DNA of 64,000 nucleotides from Nelumbo lutea (taxonomy: Eukaryota; Streptophyta; Magnoliopsida; Proteales; Nelumbonaceae): positions 22,209,875 to 22,273,874 of the forward strand of contig JAKGHH010000005.1 of NCBI GenBank assembly GCA_022828595.1. Reading direction: 5' to 3'. This document shows positions 1 through 11,473 of the stretch, in pieces. A model generated the notes under the pieces. It was not told the origin of the DNA. It did no database searches and saw only the letters and a list, made by a program, of their open reading frames with translations. The number at the start of each line of letters is the position of its first letter. The stretch's first letter is position 1. Made by a program: the position numbers and the translations under genes.

Positions 1-189
1 TGAAGGTGATGAAATACACATGTTGATTTCGTGTTCGAACACTCAGGGGACCACATACATCAGTATGTATTAGCTCAAGTGTGCCTGTACATCTTTCAGG
101 CTTACCATTAAATGGTCGTTTTGTCATCTTGCCTTGTAGGCAAGGCTCACAGGTGGGAAGATCTTCTACATTTAGAAAATCCAAAGGAC
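1..189 (-). pseudogene. Copia integrase fragment (HHCC zinc and start of core)
   Basis: The minus-strand reading shows CEPCLQGKMTKR, the second half of the integrase HHCC zinc motif, then IHTDVCGPLS with the first catalytic Asp of the DDE core. It is cut by the window edge. Through the deletion at 190-197 it is joined in frame to gag, and the protease and first zinc half are missing. Assignment to Ty1/copia rests on near identity with the longer copy at 5657-6328. Confidence 0.85.
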
Positions 190-808
190 CATCCTTTCTA
201 ATCAGTTCTTTGGCTCTTTGCAACATATTACTGAGCTCTTGCAAGCTGACGTATAGCTTGTTCATGTTATAGTTCATGATGAATGGATTAAAGGAAAGAG
301 GCAAAGAATTAAGGATAGCATCTATCTGGGTTGCGAGGTCCAGCCCGGATCCAAGTGCCTCCAGTTCGTTGATGTAACCCATCATTTGAAGACAATGGTC
401 GTGAACTTGTTGGACCTTGGACATTTGAGTGGTTATGAACTGTTTCAAGACCTTTTGTCGAGTAGAATGATTTTGCTCTTCATACATCATCCTCAGGCTG
501 TCCAATATGTCCTTGGCAAGTTTGATCTGATCAAACTACCTCTGTATTGGGTTGTCCAAGGAGGCGATGATGTAACACCGGGCTAGGGAGTTTTTCTCCT
601 CCCATTCCTGATAGTCTCTCCTTCGGGCCTCAAAAGCCCTGTCACCCGGACGCTCTGGGGCAGGATTCTTTGCCACATTGTCCAGATTTTCTGAAGCTAG
701 GACCAACATAAGGTTCCTGTACCAGTCGGCGTAGTTTGGGCCTTTGCGCTTGTTGTCCTCAAGAAGCTTTGCAAAAGATCCGTTTGCCATTTTCTGATAA
801 AAGAGCAA
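190..808 (-). pseudogene. Copia gag, element 1, broken
   Basis: The ATG at 808 opens MLFYQKMANGSFAKLL, the start seen in four family copies here. The reading is open for 90 codons to a TAG at 536-538. It then continues in the same frame through a region typical of UBN2-type copia gag (KDILDSLRMMYEEQN, MMGYINELEALGSGLD, LNSLP.SFNPFIMNYNMNKL). The zinc knuckle and protease are gone: an 8-bp microhomology deletion runs gag into integrase in frame. Gag would form the particle shell. With the internal stop this copy gives at most a 90-residue stub. Confidence 0.85.
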
Positions 809-2075
809 ACATCAGTTCACAACCTAATTTGATTCATGTTCATTTCATAGATATGGCTTTTAATCTACGATCTATTTCCATTTATTCATCTATGAGATTT
901 CCCTCCTTTCTCAGTGATGGAGACTATGGGTTGTCTCTAGAAATGTGGGAAATCACATAGGGTGCATAGAGCCAACTGTTTCAGCTGCAAAACCCCACCA
1001 CCTTTCTGTGAAGGATCATATCCACTCATCATATGAGTTTTCCCTTTGGCCTCTGTCAGACAAGGTTCAGAGCCATTTTTAGGTAAACCTTTCTGTCCAG
1101 TGAGTGCTTACCCATCTTATTCATGAACGCCAAGTTTTCGTGAGAGAGTTCCCATTTTCTGGTGAAGCCCCTCTCACATCGGTCTATGACGCCCCTATCA
1201 TCTTATGAAACACTCAGACAAGCCCAACAACAAATGGATAGCCCATTTTTTGGTGTGTTTCCTCATTACTGAAGGACCCATCATCATGCTAATGATAGAA
1301 GCCCATTAGAGAGTTTATCATCTGAATCTCCCTATCACATGCACTCATATTAGCTGGAGGGAAAAAATAATTACGCCCTAGTTTGATTTAGGTCAAACCA
1401 AAGTGGCTCCCACTAACTTTCATAAAGTTAGATTTCGATGGGCCTTTAATCATCTAGGGTTCCGCACGTAACCTCTTGATGAGGTGTGGGGCCCACCACT
1501 GAGGGTGGTCATCCAGTGACCAAAAGGGACACCATGGCAATGATGTGCATTCAGCCATGGTGTGCTCAAGAGCCACTGTCGAATGAGCATGGGCCAAGTA
1601 CTTATGGCCCATGTACGCAGCACATCACACATTCATACATCTCATGCAGGAATTGATTGATCCAATCAATTAGTTATCTGTAAGGCCCATTGGAAGCCCG
1701 TTAAAATTCCATAATATTAACCATTAATATTATCTAGGTATATGGGCCGAATTACGGTTACCCAATTCGGCCCATATAGCTTTATCCTTTAAAGTGGGCT
1801 TTTAGCAGTTTTAGCTATTTAAAACTGGGCCTTTACAGGTTGGGCCGAATTAACCATTTAATTAAATATCAATCCTCTGGCCATTACTGGGAAAATTAGG
1901 GCTGATTTTCCACCTTGATTAAACCCTGGATTTGGTCCAAATAGTTTGAACCAATCTTGGTTCGAATGGGTCTAGGGCTGTTCGCACACTCCATCCTGCA
2001 AAACATAGGTTAGATCATAGATTGCAGTTTCACAAACTGCAAATCGCAAATATCGAATCTCCCATCTGCGAAATC
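809..2075 (-). other. Copia 5' leader, element 1
   Basis: This region lies between the gag start and the expected primer-binding site. It has no long ORF and no recognised protein match. It is homologous to 7280-9050, 45604-47369 and 58662-60430. It ends in a deletion near 2070, so the part nearest the LTR and the primer-binding site are missing. Confidence 0.7.
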
Positions 2076-2093
2076 TGCTCCCACTAAAGATGG

Positions 2094-3442
2094 GGATAGA
2101 TAATACCTGATACAGAGAAACAATATCTCTCAATGGAGGTGTTCATGCCCAAAGTAGGATCCAAAATCTGCTCCCACTGAAGATGGCGCAGTGCAGGGTG
2201 GAGTAGAATCAGCAGTGTTCTTCCTAAGAACTTGATCCTTCCCAAGAATCACCTGGATGGCTTGTGAATACAACTCCTACAAATCTTTTCTCCAAAAGAT
2301 TGGAATCAAGATCCAATCTTGATTTCTCCCAAGCAATGGAGATCGAACTGCTATAGGTGGCGGCTGAAGGAAGGAGGCGGCTAGAGAGTATTTGCAGGGT
2401 GCAGAATTCTCTCTTGTGTGATCTCAGCTCTGAAGACAAGACTGTTGCTGGTGATTGTGTGTTGTGCCTAAAGGCTGCTGCCCCCTCTTCCTTTTATAAA
2501 CTTAAAGGGATCAGCTCCTAATCCCATTAGGAGTTGCTAACCCAAATCATATATGGATTCGAAGTCCCTTTAAGATAAGAGATAACCCTTATCTTATCTA
2601 TAGATTAGATCAGCCATCTCCTAATCTAATTAGGAAGTTTCCAAATCTAAATCTCATTTATATCTTGTACTCTCTGAGTGGATAGGGTGTGGGCCAAATC
2701 CTATCAGCTGATCTTATCTCATAATTCGCCCCTTAATGACTAATCAAATTAGCCCAGTTCCAAATGGGCTTAAGGCCGATTTAGGGTTATGTATTTATTT
2801 AGCCTTCCAAACTGCTACCCAGTTGGGCTTCCTTGTATGGTGTGGGACTCAAACATTGATCTACACATCATCTACATGGGTTCAGCCCAGCCTTTGTTAC
2901 AAGGCCTGGCCGAATACACTGTTATGGACAGTCCACCCCCTGAAACCCATCAGATGGGCAGAGCCACCTTGTAACACCCAGGGACAGTGGGCAGATGCAA
3001 AATTAGACCATCAGGTATTATCCTCAATGGTCTTACACTTAACCTCTCAGCCCATAATGATCATACACTGCCCGACAAGAGAGGACCTCACCCTCGGCTA
3101 CAAGGAACAGTGTTGCACTCTCTCAAGTATGGATCCTGGGAATTAAAACCTTTTACAAATCATTTCGAAACCATAATTTATATACTTTTATATCTCATAT
3201 AAAATATATTTTGCAAAACAAATCTCAACGATGAAATCGGCTGCCGTCAGTCTTGGTTTCCATCAGTGAGAGTGCATCCCCGATCATTACCTTTGTCCGA
3301 CAAAGGGGCTGATCCTGTCACTATGATCACCCACTCAGATGAATTCTCAAACTGTCCCAACATACCCTGGTTCTGACCCCTGCTAAGGATCTCGCTAATT
3401 GGTACATCAAAGACAGCCCAATTCGACACCTAGTGCAGTATC
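2094..3442 (-). repeat. Family A LTR, truncated (element 1)
   Basis: Colinear with about 9246-10623 of the complete LTR. It lacks about 180 bases at the sense 3' end and the whole first part of the LTR beyond 3442, where the text breaks off at a mid-LTR site. The palindrome CTTTGTCCGACAAAG typical of the family lies at 3291-3305. Confidence 0.85.
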
Positions 3443-3482
3443 TGAAGGGATAGGAAATCCATCACATGGATGCCCAAGATTG
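3443..3482 (-). repeat. Family A LTR fragment (40 bp)
   Basis: Begins TGAAGGGATAGG, the plus-strand image of the LTR 3' terminus, and continues to the CCCAAGATTG that also lies near 9093 in the intact LTR. It then passes into the Athila-type LTR with ATTG shared by both parents at the junction. Confidence 0.75.
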
Positions 3483-5038
3483 TGACACTAGCAAGTGCAC
3501 TAGCCGTTCAAGTAATAAAATAGTGAGTGAAGTATCGTTCCCACAAGGATTTAGGAAACAAGTATCAATACTAAATTGAGTACTTCTTATCTGATTAACA
3601 AATAAATCAAAACTTTAATGAAAGCTAAAAATCCTAAATTAAAATCTATCTAAATCATTGGTCCAATTGCCTTCAAATCAGGTTAGAAGTGTAGGCAGTA
3701 AATTTCAATCTCAGAATTCAGCAATCTATCAATTTGGATCATTCAAATAAATCATAATTGAGCATTGGTTTGGTGAAACCCCAAGGTCATGAACAACCTC
3801 TCTTAAGCACATGTTCATCCTATGCATGAGTGACAATTCTTCTATCTCTAACAAGAATCTAATCCCCATGCATGCATTTCTTCAAACACTTCTAAGGCAT
3901 CAATTCAAAACTGAATTGATCACCAACTAAATTGTGCAAGTTATCTCTAATCTTGCATCCAATTCAGTTCTTGAATAGTAGATCTGAATTCTTAGAGTCT
4001 CTCTCAAGCACTCTAGGAATTCCAAACTTTAGATCCATTCGGCCAATCTGAAAATTGCAGATCTGAATTCTCTTTCAAGCAATTCAGATCTTGCAATCTC
4101 AGATATGAGAATTCAGATCTGAGTTTTGAAGGTTATTTGCCGAATTAATCTACAAAAACACCCTTATACAAGAAACTCCAAGTACAATTCATGACCATTC
4201 GAATGAATCAAAAAGAATTAGATTGCTGAACTGAAATTTTACAAGCTTAAATACATCAAGGAAGAATGGAAGAAGGAGAAAGAAGAAAAAAAATATAACA
4301 AAGCAACAGAATTCAAATTAAAGGAGAATGAAACTACAATTGAGTTATTACAAATAATCTTTGAATCACAAACCTCCAATTTTGAACTCACATTCTCTTC
4401 TAGCTTGCTTGTTTTGAATTTCCTTCAGCCCTTCTTCTTCTTCCTTGCGCCTAACCTTCTTCTCTTCTCTTCTCTCAAGGTGGCCGAACCTCTAAGAGTG
4501 GGAGAGCCTTCCTCTCAAGCAATTGAACACCTCTCCCCCCTCCTAAAGGCCTCCTTATATAGTTTTTCAAGGGGGCTCTTGCCCCTTCTTGAAGCCTCTA
4601 GAATGGGGTGTATTACACCCCTTTCTTGAGCTTTCTACAGCTCTCTTGAAAGCTTCCTAAGGGCTGCTATTTGGGCTGCACTTAGGCTCTCTCTTAGCAC
4701 ATGATAGCTATACATTGAGCTGCTCTTTTGAGCTGAGAATGAGCGTTCCTTGCTGGGCCGAATTCTACTCTTAGCTAGGCTTTCTTTTCTTGGGTTTTCT
4801 TAAGGAATCCACTTGCTCTTCTTGGGCCGAAGTGCTCTCTCTTGCTTCCACAACCGGGCTGGGTTGGATTTGGTCTTTTTGAACCTTCATTTCTTGCCTT
4901 TTTCCTTCATTTTCTTGGATTAATTACCCCTGAAAATTATTCTTAGCATTAAGCTAAATTAAGGAAAAAATTAATAAAACCGGCATAAAAATCCATGCTA
5001 AAGTCCTCAAAAATTATAGATAAATTGTAGGTTCATCA
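3479..5038 (-). repeat. Athila-type LTR, lone, truncated at its 3' end
   Basis: Reverse complement of the LTR at 19995-21594, about 1.56 kb against 1.6 kb. The sense 5' terminus TGATGAAC is intact (5031-5038). The sense 3' end stops at ...CTAGTGTCACAAT and lacks the last roughly 15 bases. A TATA-like TATATAAGG is visible on the minus strand at 4552-4560. Flanks are different sequences (family A LTR on the left, copia pol on the right) with no target duplication. This is therefore a remnant of an insertion into copia pol followed by a deletion. Confidence 0.85.
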
Positions 5039-6440
5039 CCTGGATACCCGAGTGGATCTTCTAGGTTGGTCACTACCTAGAACTTGTGGGACATCTCCCA
5101 CTGCTCTTGAGTTGTCCTCATTAAGAACAATTTCCTGACGATAGGTGTCCAGGATATAGTCGGTCTCCAAGAACTGGGCATTTCAACTACAAAACACTTT
5201 CTGCTCACTTGGGTCATAGGAAAGGTAACTTATAGAGCCTTTTGGGTAGCCTACAAATAGGCAACGGCTGGTCTAGGATTCCAACTTGTCTGCACTTGTT
5301 CTTTTAACGTGTGCTGGACAACCCCAAATCTTCAAGTGTCTGACACTTGGTTTCTTTCCGGTCCAAAGTTCATATGGATTGTTCGGAACCGATTTGGTTG
5401 GAACCCGATTCAGCACGTAAATCGCAGTTTCTAATGCATAACCCCAAAAGGATGTGGGTAACTCTGAGTGTATGAGAAGTGACTGGACCATATCCAATAA
5501 TGTCCTATTCCTCCTCTCTGAAACACCATTAAGTTGTGGTGGGGCAGGAGGAGCTAATTGTGATACTATCCCATTGTCCTTTAAGTAGTCCCTGAACTCG
5601 TCAGAGAGATACTCGCCACCTCGGTCAAATCGAAGGGCTTTAATTTCTCTCCCCAACTATTTCTCGACCTCTTGTCTAAACACTTTGAACTTTTCAAAGG
5701 ATTCAGACTTGTGTCTCATTAGGTACACGTAACCATATCGTGAGAAATCATTTGTGAAGGTGATGAAATACACATGTTGATTCCGTATCCTAACACTCAG
5801 GGGACCACATACATCAGTATGTATTCGGTCAAGTGTGCTTGTACATCTTTCAGGCTTACCGCCAAGTAGCCGTTTTGTCATCTTGCCTTGTAGGCAAGGC
5901 TCACAGGTGGGAAGATCTTCTACATTTAGAAAATCCAAAGGACCATCCTTTACCAACCTTGTGATTCGATCAACACCGATGTGGCCAAGTCGGTAGTGCC
6001 ACAGACACGTGGGATTATCTGTATCACGGGCACTCTTCTTGGGGATTTCAGCCGACGTAGTTTCGGTTATGTTAGTTTCTAGAGAAGGATGTAGAACATA
6101 GAGACCGTTCTCCAGTTCCCCATATGCGATGAATCTGTTATTTCTTTTAATAGTAATTGTATTACTAAAGAAGATAGAATAACCATCTGCACATAGTTTT
6201 AAAACAAAAATCATATTTCTTCTTATGTTTTGTACATAAAGACAATCTTTGAGTACAATTTTTCTATCTCTAAAAATTAACTCTACGATTCCTATTGCCG
6301 CGGCTGCAACAGTTGCAGTAGTCCCCAAATAGAGAGTGACTTCTTCACTCAGCCTTCTGCTTACCTTGAACCCCTGTAGTTAGTTACACGCATGAGTTGA
6401 AGCCCCGGAGTCAATACACCAAGACACAGAAGCTACCAAT
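5039..6440 (-). pseudogene. Copia pol: protease, integrase and linker, element 2
   Basis: Read from 6440 down: protease active-site area IDSGASTHACN with a stop just after, then GTTATVAA and the HHCC zinc (WHYRLGH ... CEPCLQGK). The DDE core follows: HTDVCGP with the first Asp, FDRGGEY with the second Asp, and [12 protein letters not shown] with the Glu. The C-terminal [17 protein letters not shown] is next. A TAG at 5657-5659 splits the core into open pieces of 223 and 127 codons. In TNDFSRY the usual TDDFSRY is altered. Past 5273 more stops occur and the sequence breaks at 5039 in the linker before reverse transcriptase. The enzyme would integrate the element cDNA; this copy is dead. Confidence 0.88.
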
Positions 6441-7279
6441 AAATTGGTTTCTATAACACAAGTTTCGAAATTACCTTTCTTGGATTCCAAGTAGGAAGGA
6501 CATTTCCTTTTTCAATGGCCGGTCTTCTTGCAGAAGTGACAGGCATCCGATGCTTTGTCTTTCTTCTGCCTTTTGCTCTTAGTGGCTTTCTTCTGAGGCT
6601 TCTTTGCTTTCCTCTTTCACTTGCTCGTTTTGCTAGCTTCAACAAGCATAGCTACAGGCTCATCCTTTCTAATCAGTTCTTCGGCTCTTTGCAACATATT
6701 ACTAAGCTCTTGCAAGCTGATGTATAGCTTGTTCATGTTATAGTTCATGATGAATGGATTAAAGGAAGGAGGCAAAGAATTAAGGATAGCATCTATCTGG
6801 GTTGCGAGGTCCAGCCCGGATCCAAGTGCCTCTAGTTCGTTGATGTAACCCATCATTTGAAGACAATGGTCGTGAACTTGTTGGACCTTGGACATTTGAG
6901 TGGTTATGAACTGTTTCAAGACCTTTTGTCGAGTAGATTGATTTTGCTCTTCATACATCATCCTCAGGCTGTCCAATATGTCCTTGGCAAGTTTGATTTG
7001 ATCAAACTACCTCTGTATTGGGTTGTCCAAGGAGGCAATGATGTAACACCAGGCTAGGGAGTTTTTCTCCTCCCATTCCTGATAGTCTCTCATTCGGGCC
7101 TCAGAAGCCCTGTCACCCGGACGCTCCGGGGCAGGATTCTTTGCCACTTTGTCAAGCTTTTCTGAAGCTAGGACCAGCATATGGTTCTTGTACCAGTCGG
7201 CGTAGTTTGGGCCTTTAAGCTTGTTGTCGTCAAGAAGCTTTGCAAAAGATCCGTTTGCCATTTTCTGATAAAAGAGCAA
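6441..7279 (-). pseudogene. Copia gag, element 2, broken
   Basis: Starts at the ATG at 7279 (MLFYQKMANGSFAKLLDD). It is open to a TAG at 7007-7009 and continues in the same frame as DSLRMMYEEQNQ and then AEELIRKDEPVAMLVEASK. The lysine/arginine-rich tail and zinc-knuckle area follow (6451-6645), where the codon after the knuckle His is TGA in place of Trp. UBN2-type copia gag, about 280 codons in all. The TAG position is the same as in element 1. Confidence 0.85.
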
Positions 7280-9050
7280 ACATCAGTCCACAACATAATT
7301 TGATTCATGTTCATTTTATAGATATGACTTTTAATCTACAATCCATTTCCATTTATTCATCTCTGAGATTTCCCTCCTTTCTCAGTGACAGAGACTACGG
7401 GTTGTCTCTGGAAATGTGGGAAATCACATAGGGTGTATGGAGCCAACTGTTTCAGCTACATAACCCCACCACCTTTCTATGAAGGATCATATCCACTCAT
7501 CATATGAGTTTTCCCTTTGGCCTCTGTCAGACAAGGTTCAGAGCTGTTTTCAGGTAAACCTTTCTGTCCAGTGAGTGCTTACCCATCATATTCGTGAACG
7601 CCAAGGTACCGTGAGAGAGTTCCCATTTTCTAGAGAAGCCCCTCCCACATCGGTCTATGACGCCCCTATCATCTTATTAAACACTCAGACAAGCTCAACA
7701 GCAAATGGATAGCCCATTTTCTGGTGCGTCTTCTCATTACTGAAGGACCCATCCTCATGCTAATGATGGAAGGCCTTTAGAGAGTTCATCATATGAATCT
7801 CCCTATCACATGCACCCATATTAGCTGGAGGGAACAAAATTTACGCCCTAGTTTGATTTAGGTCAAACCAAAGTGGCTCCCACTGACTTTCATAAAGCCA
7901 GATTTCGATGGGCCTTAAATCGGCTAGGGTTCCGTACGTAACCTCTCGATGAGGTGTGGGGCCCACCACTGAGGGAGGTCATCCAATGACCAAAAGAGAC
8001 ACCCTGGTAATGATGTGCATTCAGCCATGGTGTGCGCAAGAGCCACTGTCGAATGAGCATGGGCCAAGTACTTATGGCCCATGTACGAAGCACATCACAC
8101 ATCCATACATCTCATGCAGGGATAAATTGATTCAATCAATTAATTATCTGTAAGGTCCGTTGGAAGCCCGTTAAAAATCCATAATATTAACCATTAATAT
8201 TATCTAGGTATATGCGCTGAATTAGGGTTACCTAGTTCGGCCCATATAGCTTTATCCTTTAATAGGGCTTTTAGCAGTTTTAACTATTTAAAACTAGGCC
8301 TTTACAGGCTGGGCCGAATTAACCATTTAATTAAATATCAATCCTTAGGCCGATTAGTGGGAAAATTCAGGCTAACTTTCAGCCTTGATTAAACACTAGA
8401 ATTGGTCCAAACAGTTTGAACCAATCTTGGATCGAATGGGTCTAGGGTTTGATTTTTAATTAAATCCTTAATTCAAGAAAATAATCTGAAATTAAATAAC
8501 TGATAAAAAAAACAATAATCAGTTAATCAGGGTTGTTCACACACTCTATCCTACAAAACCGAGGTTAGATCACAGATTGCAATTTCTCAAACTACAAATC
8601 GCAGATAGCGAATCTCCCATCTAGGAAATCTCCTTCTCTGCGCCGCGATCATCGATCCAAAATTAAAAATAAATAGAAATCCTATTTCTATTAATTATTA
8701 CATCAGATCGAATGCCTATACATTGATTCTAAAAATAAAAAAAATAAATAAACAAATTATTTATAGACTAAATGTAATAAATAAATTCAATAAACTACAA
8801 ATCTTATAGTTCTCCCTACTCAAACCAAGATTTCGATCTCCTCTTGTACGAACAACCCATAAATCAAGAAAATTATAAAGAACTATTCTAAATAATAATC
8901 AGATTTATTTAAAATTAATTTTAGATTATTTTCCCATCTGTTTTGGGAACAAATTTCCCAAAACCCATATCTGCGCAAATTGGGTAGAACGCCTTCTCCT
9001 TATTTGTGCAGGTTCAGATCTGAAACAGAATGGTTCAAGATTTGAACCAT
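7280..9050 (-). other. Copia 5' leader, element 2
   Basis: About 1.77 kb between the primer-binding site and the gag ATG, longer than many copia leaders. No supported ORF. It is AT-rich near the primer-binding site (8640-8960). It serves as the reference copy for deletions in the other elements. Confidence 0.75.
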
Positions 9051-9063
9051 GGCTCTGATACCA
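9051..9063 (-). other. Primer-binding site, initiator-Met tRNA type
   Basis: The minus strand reads TGGTATCAGAGCC one base inside the LTR end. This is complementary to the 3' end of plant initiator-Met tRNA, the standard Ty1/copia primer. It sets the orientation of element 2 and the LTR boundary at 9065. Confidence 0.93.
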
Positions 9064-9064
9064 C

Positions 9065-11014
9065 TGAAGGGATAGGAAATCCATCATATGGACGCCCAAG
9101 ATTGCGGAATAAAGGGGGCAAATTTCAAAAATTTTTCTCTCCCTTCAACTGGGAATCGAATTCCCTATTTAGAAAATCATATTTTCAAGGATCATTTTTG
9201 AACCATAAACTGAACCAGATCTGAACCAAAAGGAGGAGAGAAAGATAATACCTGATACAGAGAAACAATATATCTCAATGGAGGTGTTCACGGCCAAGGT
9301 AGAAACCAAAATCTGCTCCCACTGAAGATGGCACAGTGCAAGGTGGAGGAGAATCAACAGTGTCCTTCCTAAGAACTTGATTCTACCTAAGAATCACCTG
9401 GACGGCTTGTGAATACAACCCCTACCAATCTTTTCTCCAAAAGATTGGAATCAAGATCCAATCTTGATTTCTCCCAAGTAATGGAGATCGAACTGCAATA
9501 GGCGGCGGCTGCAGGAAGGAGGCGGCTAGAAAGAATTTGCAGGGTGCAGAGTTCTCTCCTCTGTGATCTCAGCTTTGAAGATAAGACTTGAGTCTGTTGG
9601 ATGTTGTGTCTAAAGGATGTCGCCCCCTCTTCCTTTTATAGACTTAAAGGGATCCGCTCCTAATCCTATTAGGAGTTGCTAACCTAAATCATATCTGGAT
9701 TACAAGTCCCTTTAAGATAAGGGATAATCTTTATCTTATCTGTAGATTAGATCAGCCAGTTCCGAATCTAATTAGGAAGTTTCCAAATCTAAATCTCATT
9801 TAGATCTTGCACTCTCTGTATGGATAGGGTGTGGGTCCAATCCTATCAACTGATCTTATCTCAGAATTCGCCCCTTAAAGACTAATCAAATTAGCCTAGT
9901 TCGAAATGGGCTTAAGGCCCATTTAGGGTTATGTAGTCATCAAGCCTTCCAAACTACTGCCCAGTTGTGCTTCCTTGTTTGGCGTGGGACCCAAACATTG
10001 ACCTACGCATCAGCCACATGGGTTCAGCCCAGCCTTTGTTACATGGCCTAGCTGAATACACTGTTATAGATAGTGCACCCCCTGAAACCCATCAGATGGG
10101 CTCTTTGGGCCCAACACTTTCCCTAAGTGGTCCCTGGGCCAAGCCACCTTGTAATACCCAAGGACTGTGGGCAGATGCAAGATTAGCCCATCAGGTATTA
10201 TCCTCAATGGCCTTACACTTAACCTCTTAGCCCATAACGATCATACATTGCCCGACAAGAGAGGACCTCTCCCTCGGCTGCAAGGAACAGTGTTGCACTC
10301 TCTCAAATATGGATCCTGGGAATTAAAACCTATGTGCAAACATTTTGAAACCATAATATATATACTTTTATATCTTATATGAAATATATTTTGCAAAACA
10401 AATCTCAACGATTGAAATCGGTTGTTGGCAGTCTTGGTTTCCATCAGTGAGAGTGCATCCCCGATCATTACCTTTGTCCGACAAAGGGGCTGATCCTGTC
10501 ACTATGATCACCCACTCAGATGAATTCTCAGACTGTCCCAACATACCCAGGTTTTGACCCCCACTAAGGATCTCACTGATTGGTACATCAAAGACAACCC
10601 AATCCGACACCTAGTGCAGTATCATAATCGAGTCTAGGGGTCGGGTGTAACTTTCTAGTTTTGCCCATCAATCTCCAAGGTCCAGGGCAATACTGAAAAT
10701 TAGGTCCAGTTCAAAGATTCAATTAATCCCACACTGTGTGTGCCTAGGGTCTCACCCTGGCAGCTGAGACAAGCCACCCCAACCGACTTGGTGGCACTAC
10801 CGTGTCAGCCTTGTTAGGATAGGTCTCCCCAGACCGACCCACTAGTTGTGAACATTCTAAACTAATACGAGTCTCATTAAGTGTCCAGTTTAAGGGTATT
10901 ACACAGAAATATACCAAGGGAACATGAATCAAATATGCACTTTTATTCATTTACAATAAATTCATAAAGTACATCATTTTGATTGAAGCTAAGGGCATAC
11001 AAAACTGTCTAACA
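9065..11014 (-). repeat. Family A 5' LTR, complete (1950 bp)
   Basis: The sense strand runs TGTTAGACAG ... ATCCCTTCA with TG/CA ends and the primer-binding site next to the 3' end. A TATA box on the sense strand, TCTATAAAAGGA, lies at 9631-9642, so U3 is about 1.37 kb and R-U5 about 0.57 kb. An LTR near 2 kb is long for copia. This copy is the cleanest minus-strand reference in the window. Confidence 0.92.
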
Positions 11015-11473
11015 CCATCTTCATCCAAGGAGTTCTCCGCCAGCTGCCGCCATTCCTTCAAGCCAGGTTTGATCTTTGCAGAAGAAAGAAATCAAGAAAT
11101 CAATTCTTGACATCAGTCCTGCAAAAAAGACGAAAAAATATTTGGTGCTTAGAGTTTCCAGAGGATTCTTGAGATGGATCGAGTGTGTAGGACTCACTTT
11201 GCTGGTTCCATTCCACATACTGCTGTGTCATCTTCAGCAGGAGCGGATCTTGGTGTCCTCTTTGGGCATGAAAACCAACTTTGGGAGATACTGCTTCTCG
11301 GGATCAGGTATAATTCCTCCCTTTTTCTTTTGGTTCATATCTAGTTCGATTATGGTTCAAGTCAGATCCTTGAATACTGTATTCTAATTTAGGGAATACG
11401 ATTCCCATTTGGAAGAAGGTAGGAAAATTTTTTAAACTCGCACACCCATTCCGCAATCTTTTCGTGTCCATTA
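11015..11473 (+). repeat. Family B 5' LTR, downstream part, first piece
   Basis: Homologous to 28735-29190 of the B 3' LTR. Interrupted after the target copy CATTA at 11469-11473 and resumed at 13428. The upstream B LTR sequence is absent because element 2's LTR abuts at 11014. Confidence 0.85.

Larger units (their letters stand above)
1..3442 (-). mobile_element. Copia element 1 (family A), 3' part outside window, decayed
   Basis: On the minus strand the order is 5' LTR (2094-3442), 5' leader, gag, then integrase fragment leaving the window at base 1. Two deletions shape it. One joins gag to integrase (190-197). The other joins the leader to the middle of the LTR (about 2070-2094) and removes the primer-binding site and the last roughly 180 bases of the LTR. 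Element 2 (5755-10623) is a close relative and served as the comparison for both. The LTR is cut at 3442, where a second LTR start follows. Confidence 0.85.
3443..11014 (-). mobile_element. Copia element 2 (family A), minus, 3' part lost
   Basis: Minus-strand order: complete 5' LTR (9065-11014), primer-binding site, leader, gag, protease, integrase, then a break at 5039. Reverse transcriptase, RNase H and almost all of the 3' LTR are missing. Only 40 bases that match the LTR end remain at 3443-3482, separated from pol by an Athila-type LTR piece. The base 5 flanks (GTATC on the left, CCATC on the right) do not match, so at least one end was rearranged after insertion. Confidence 0.8.
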
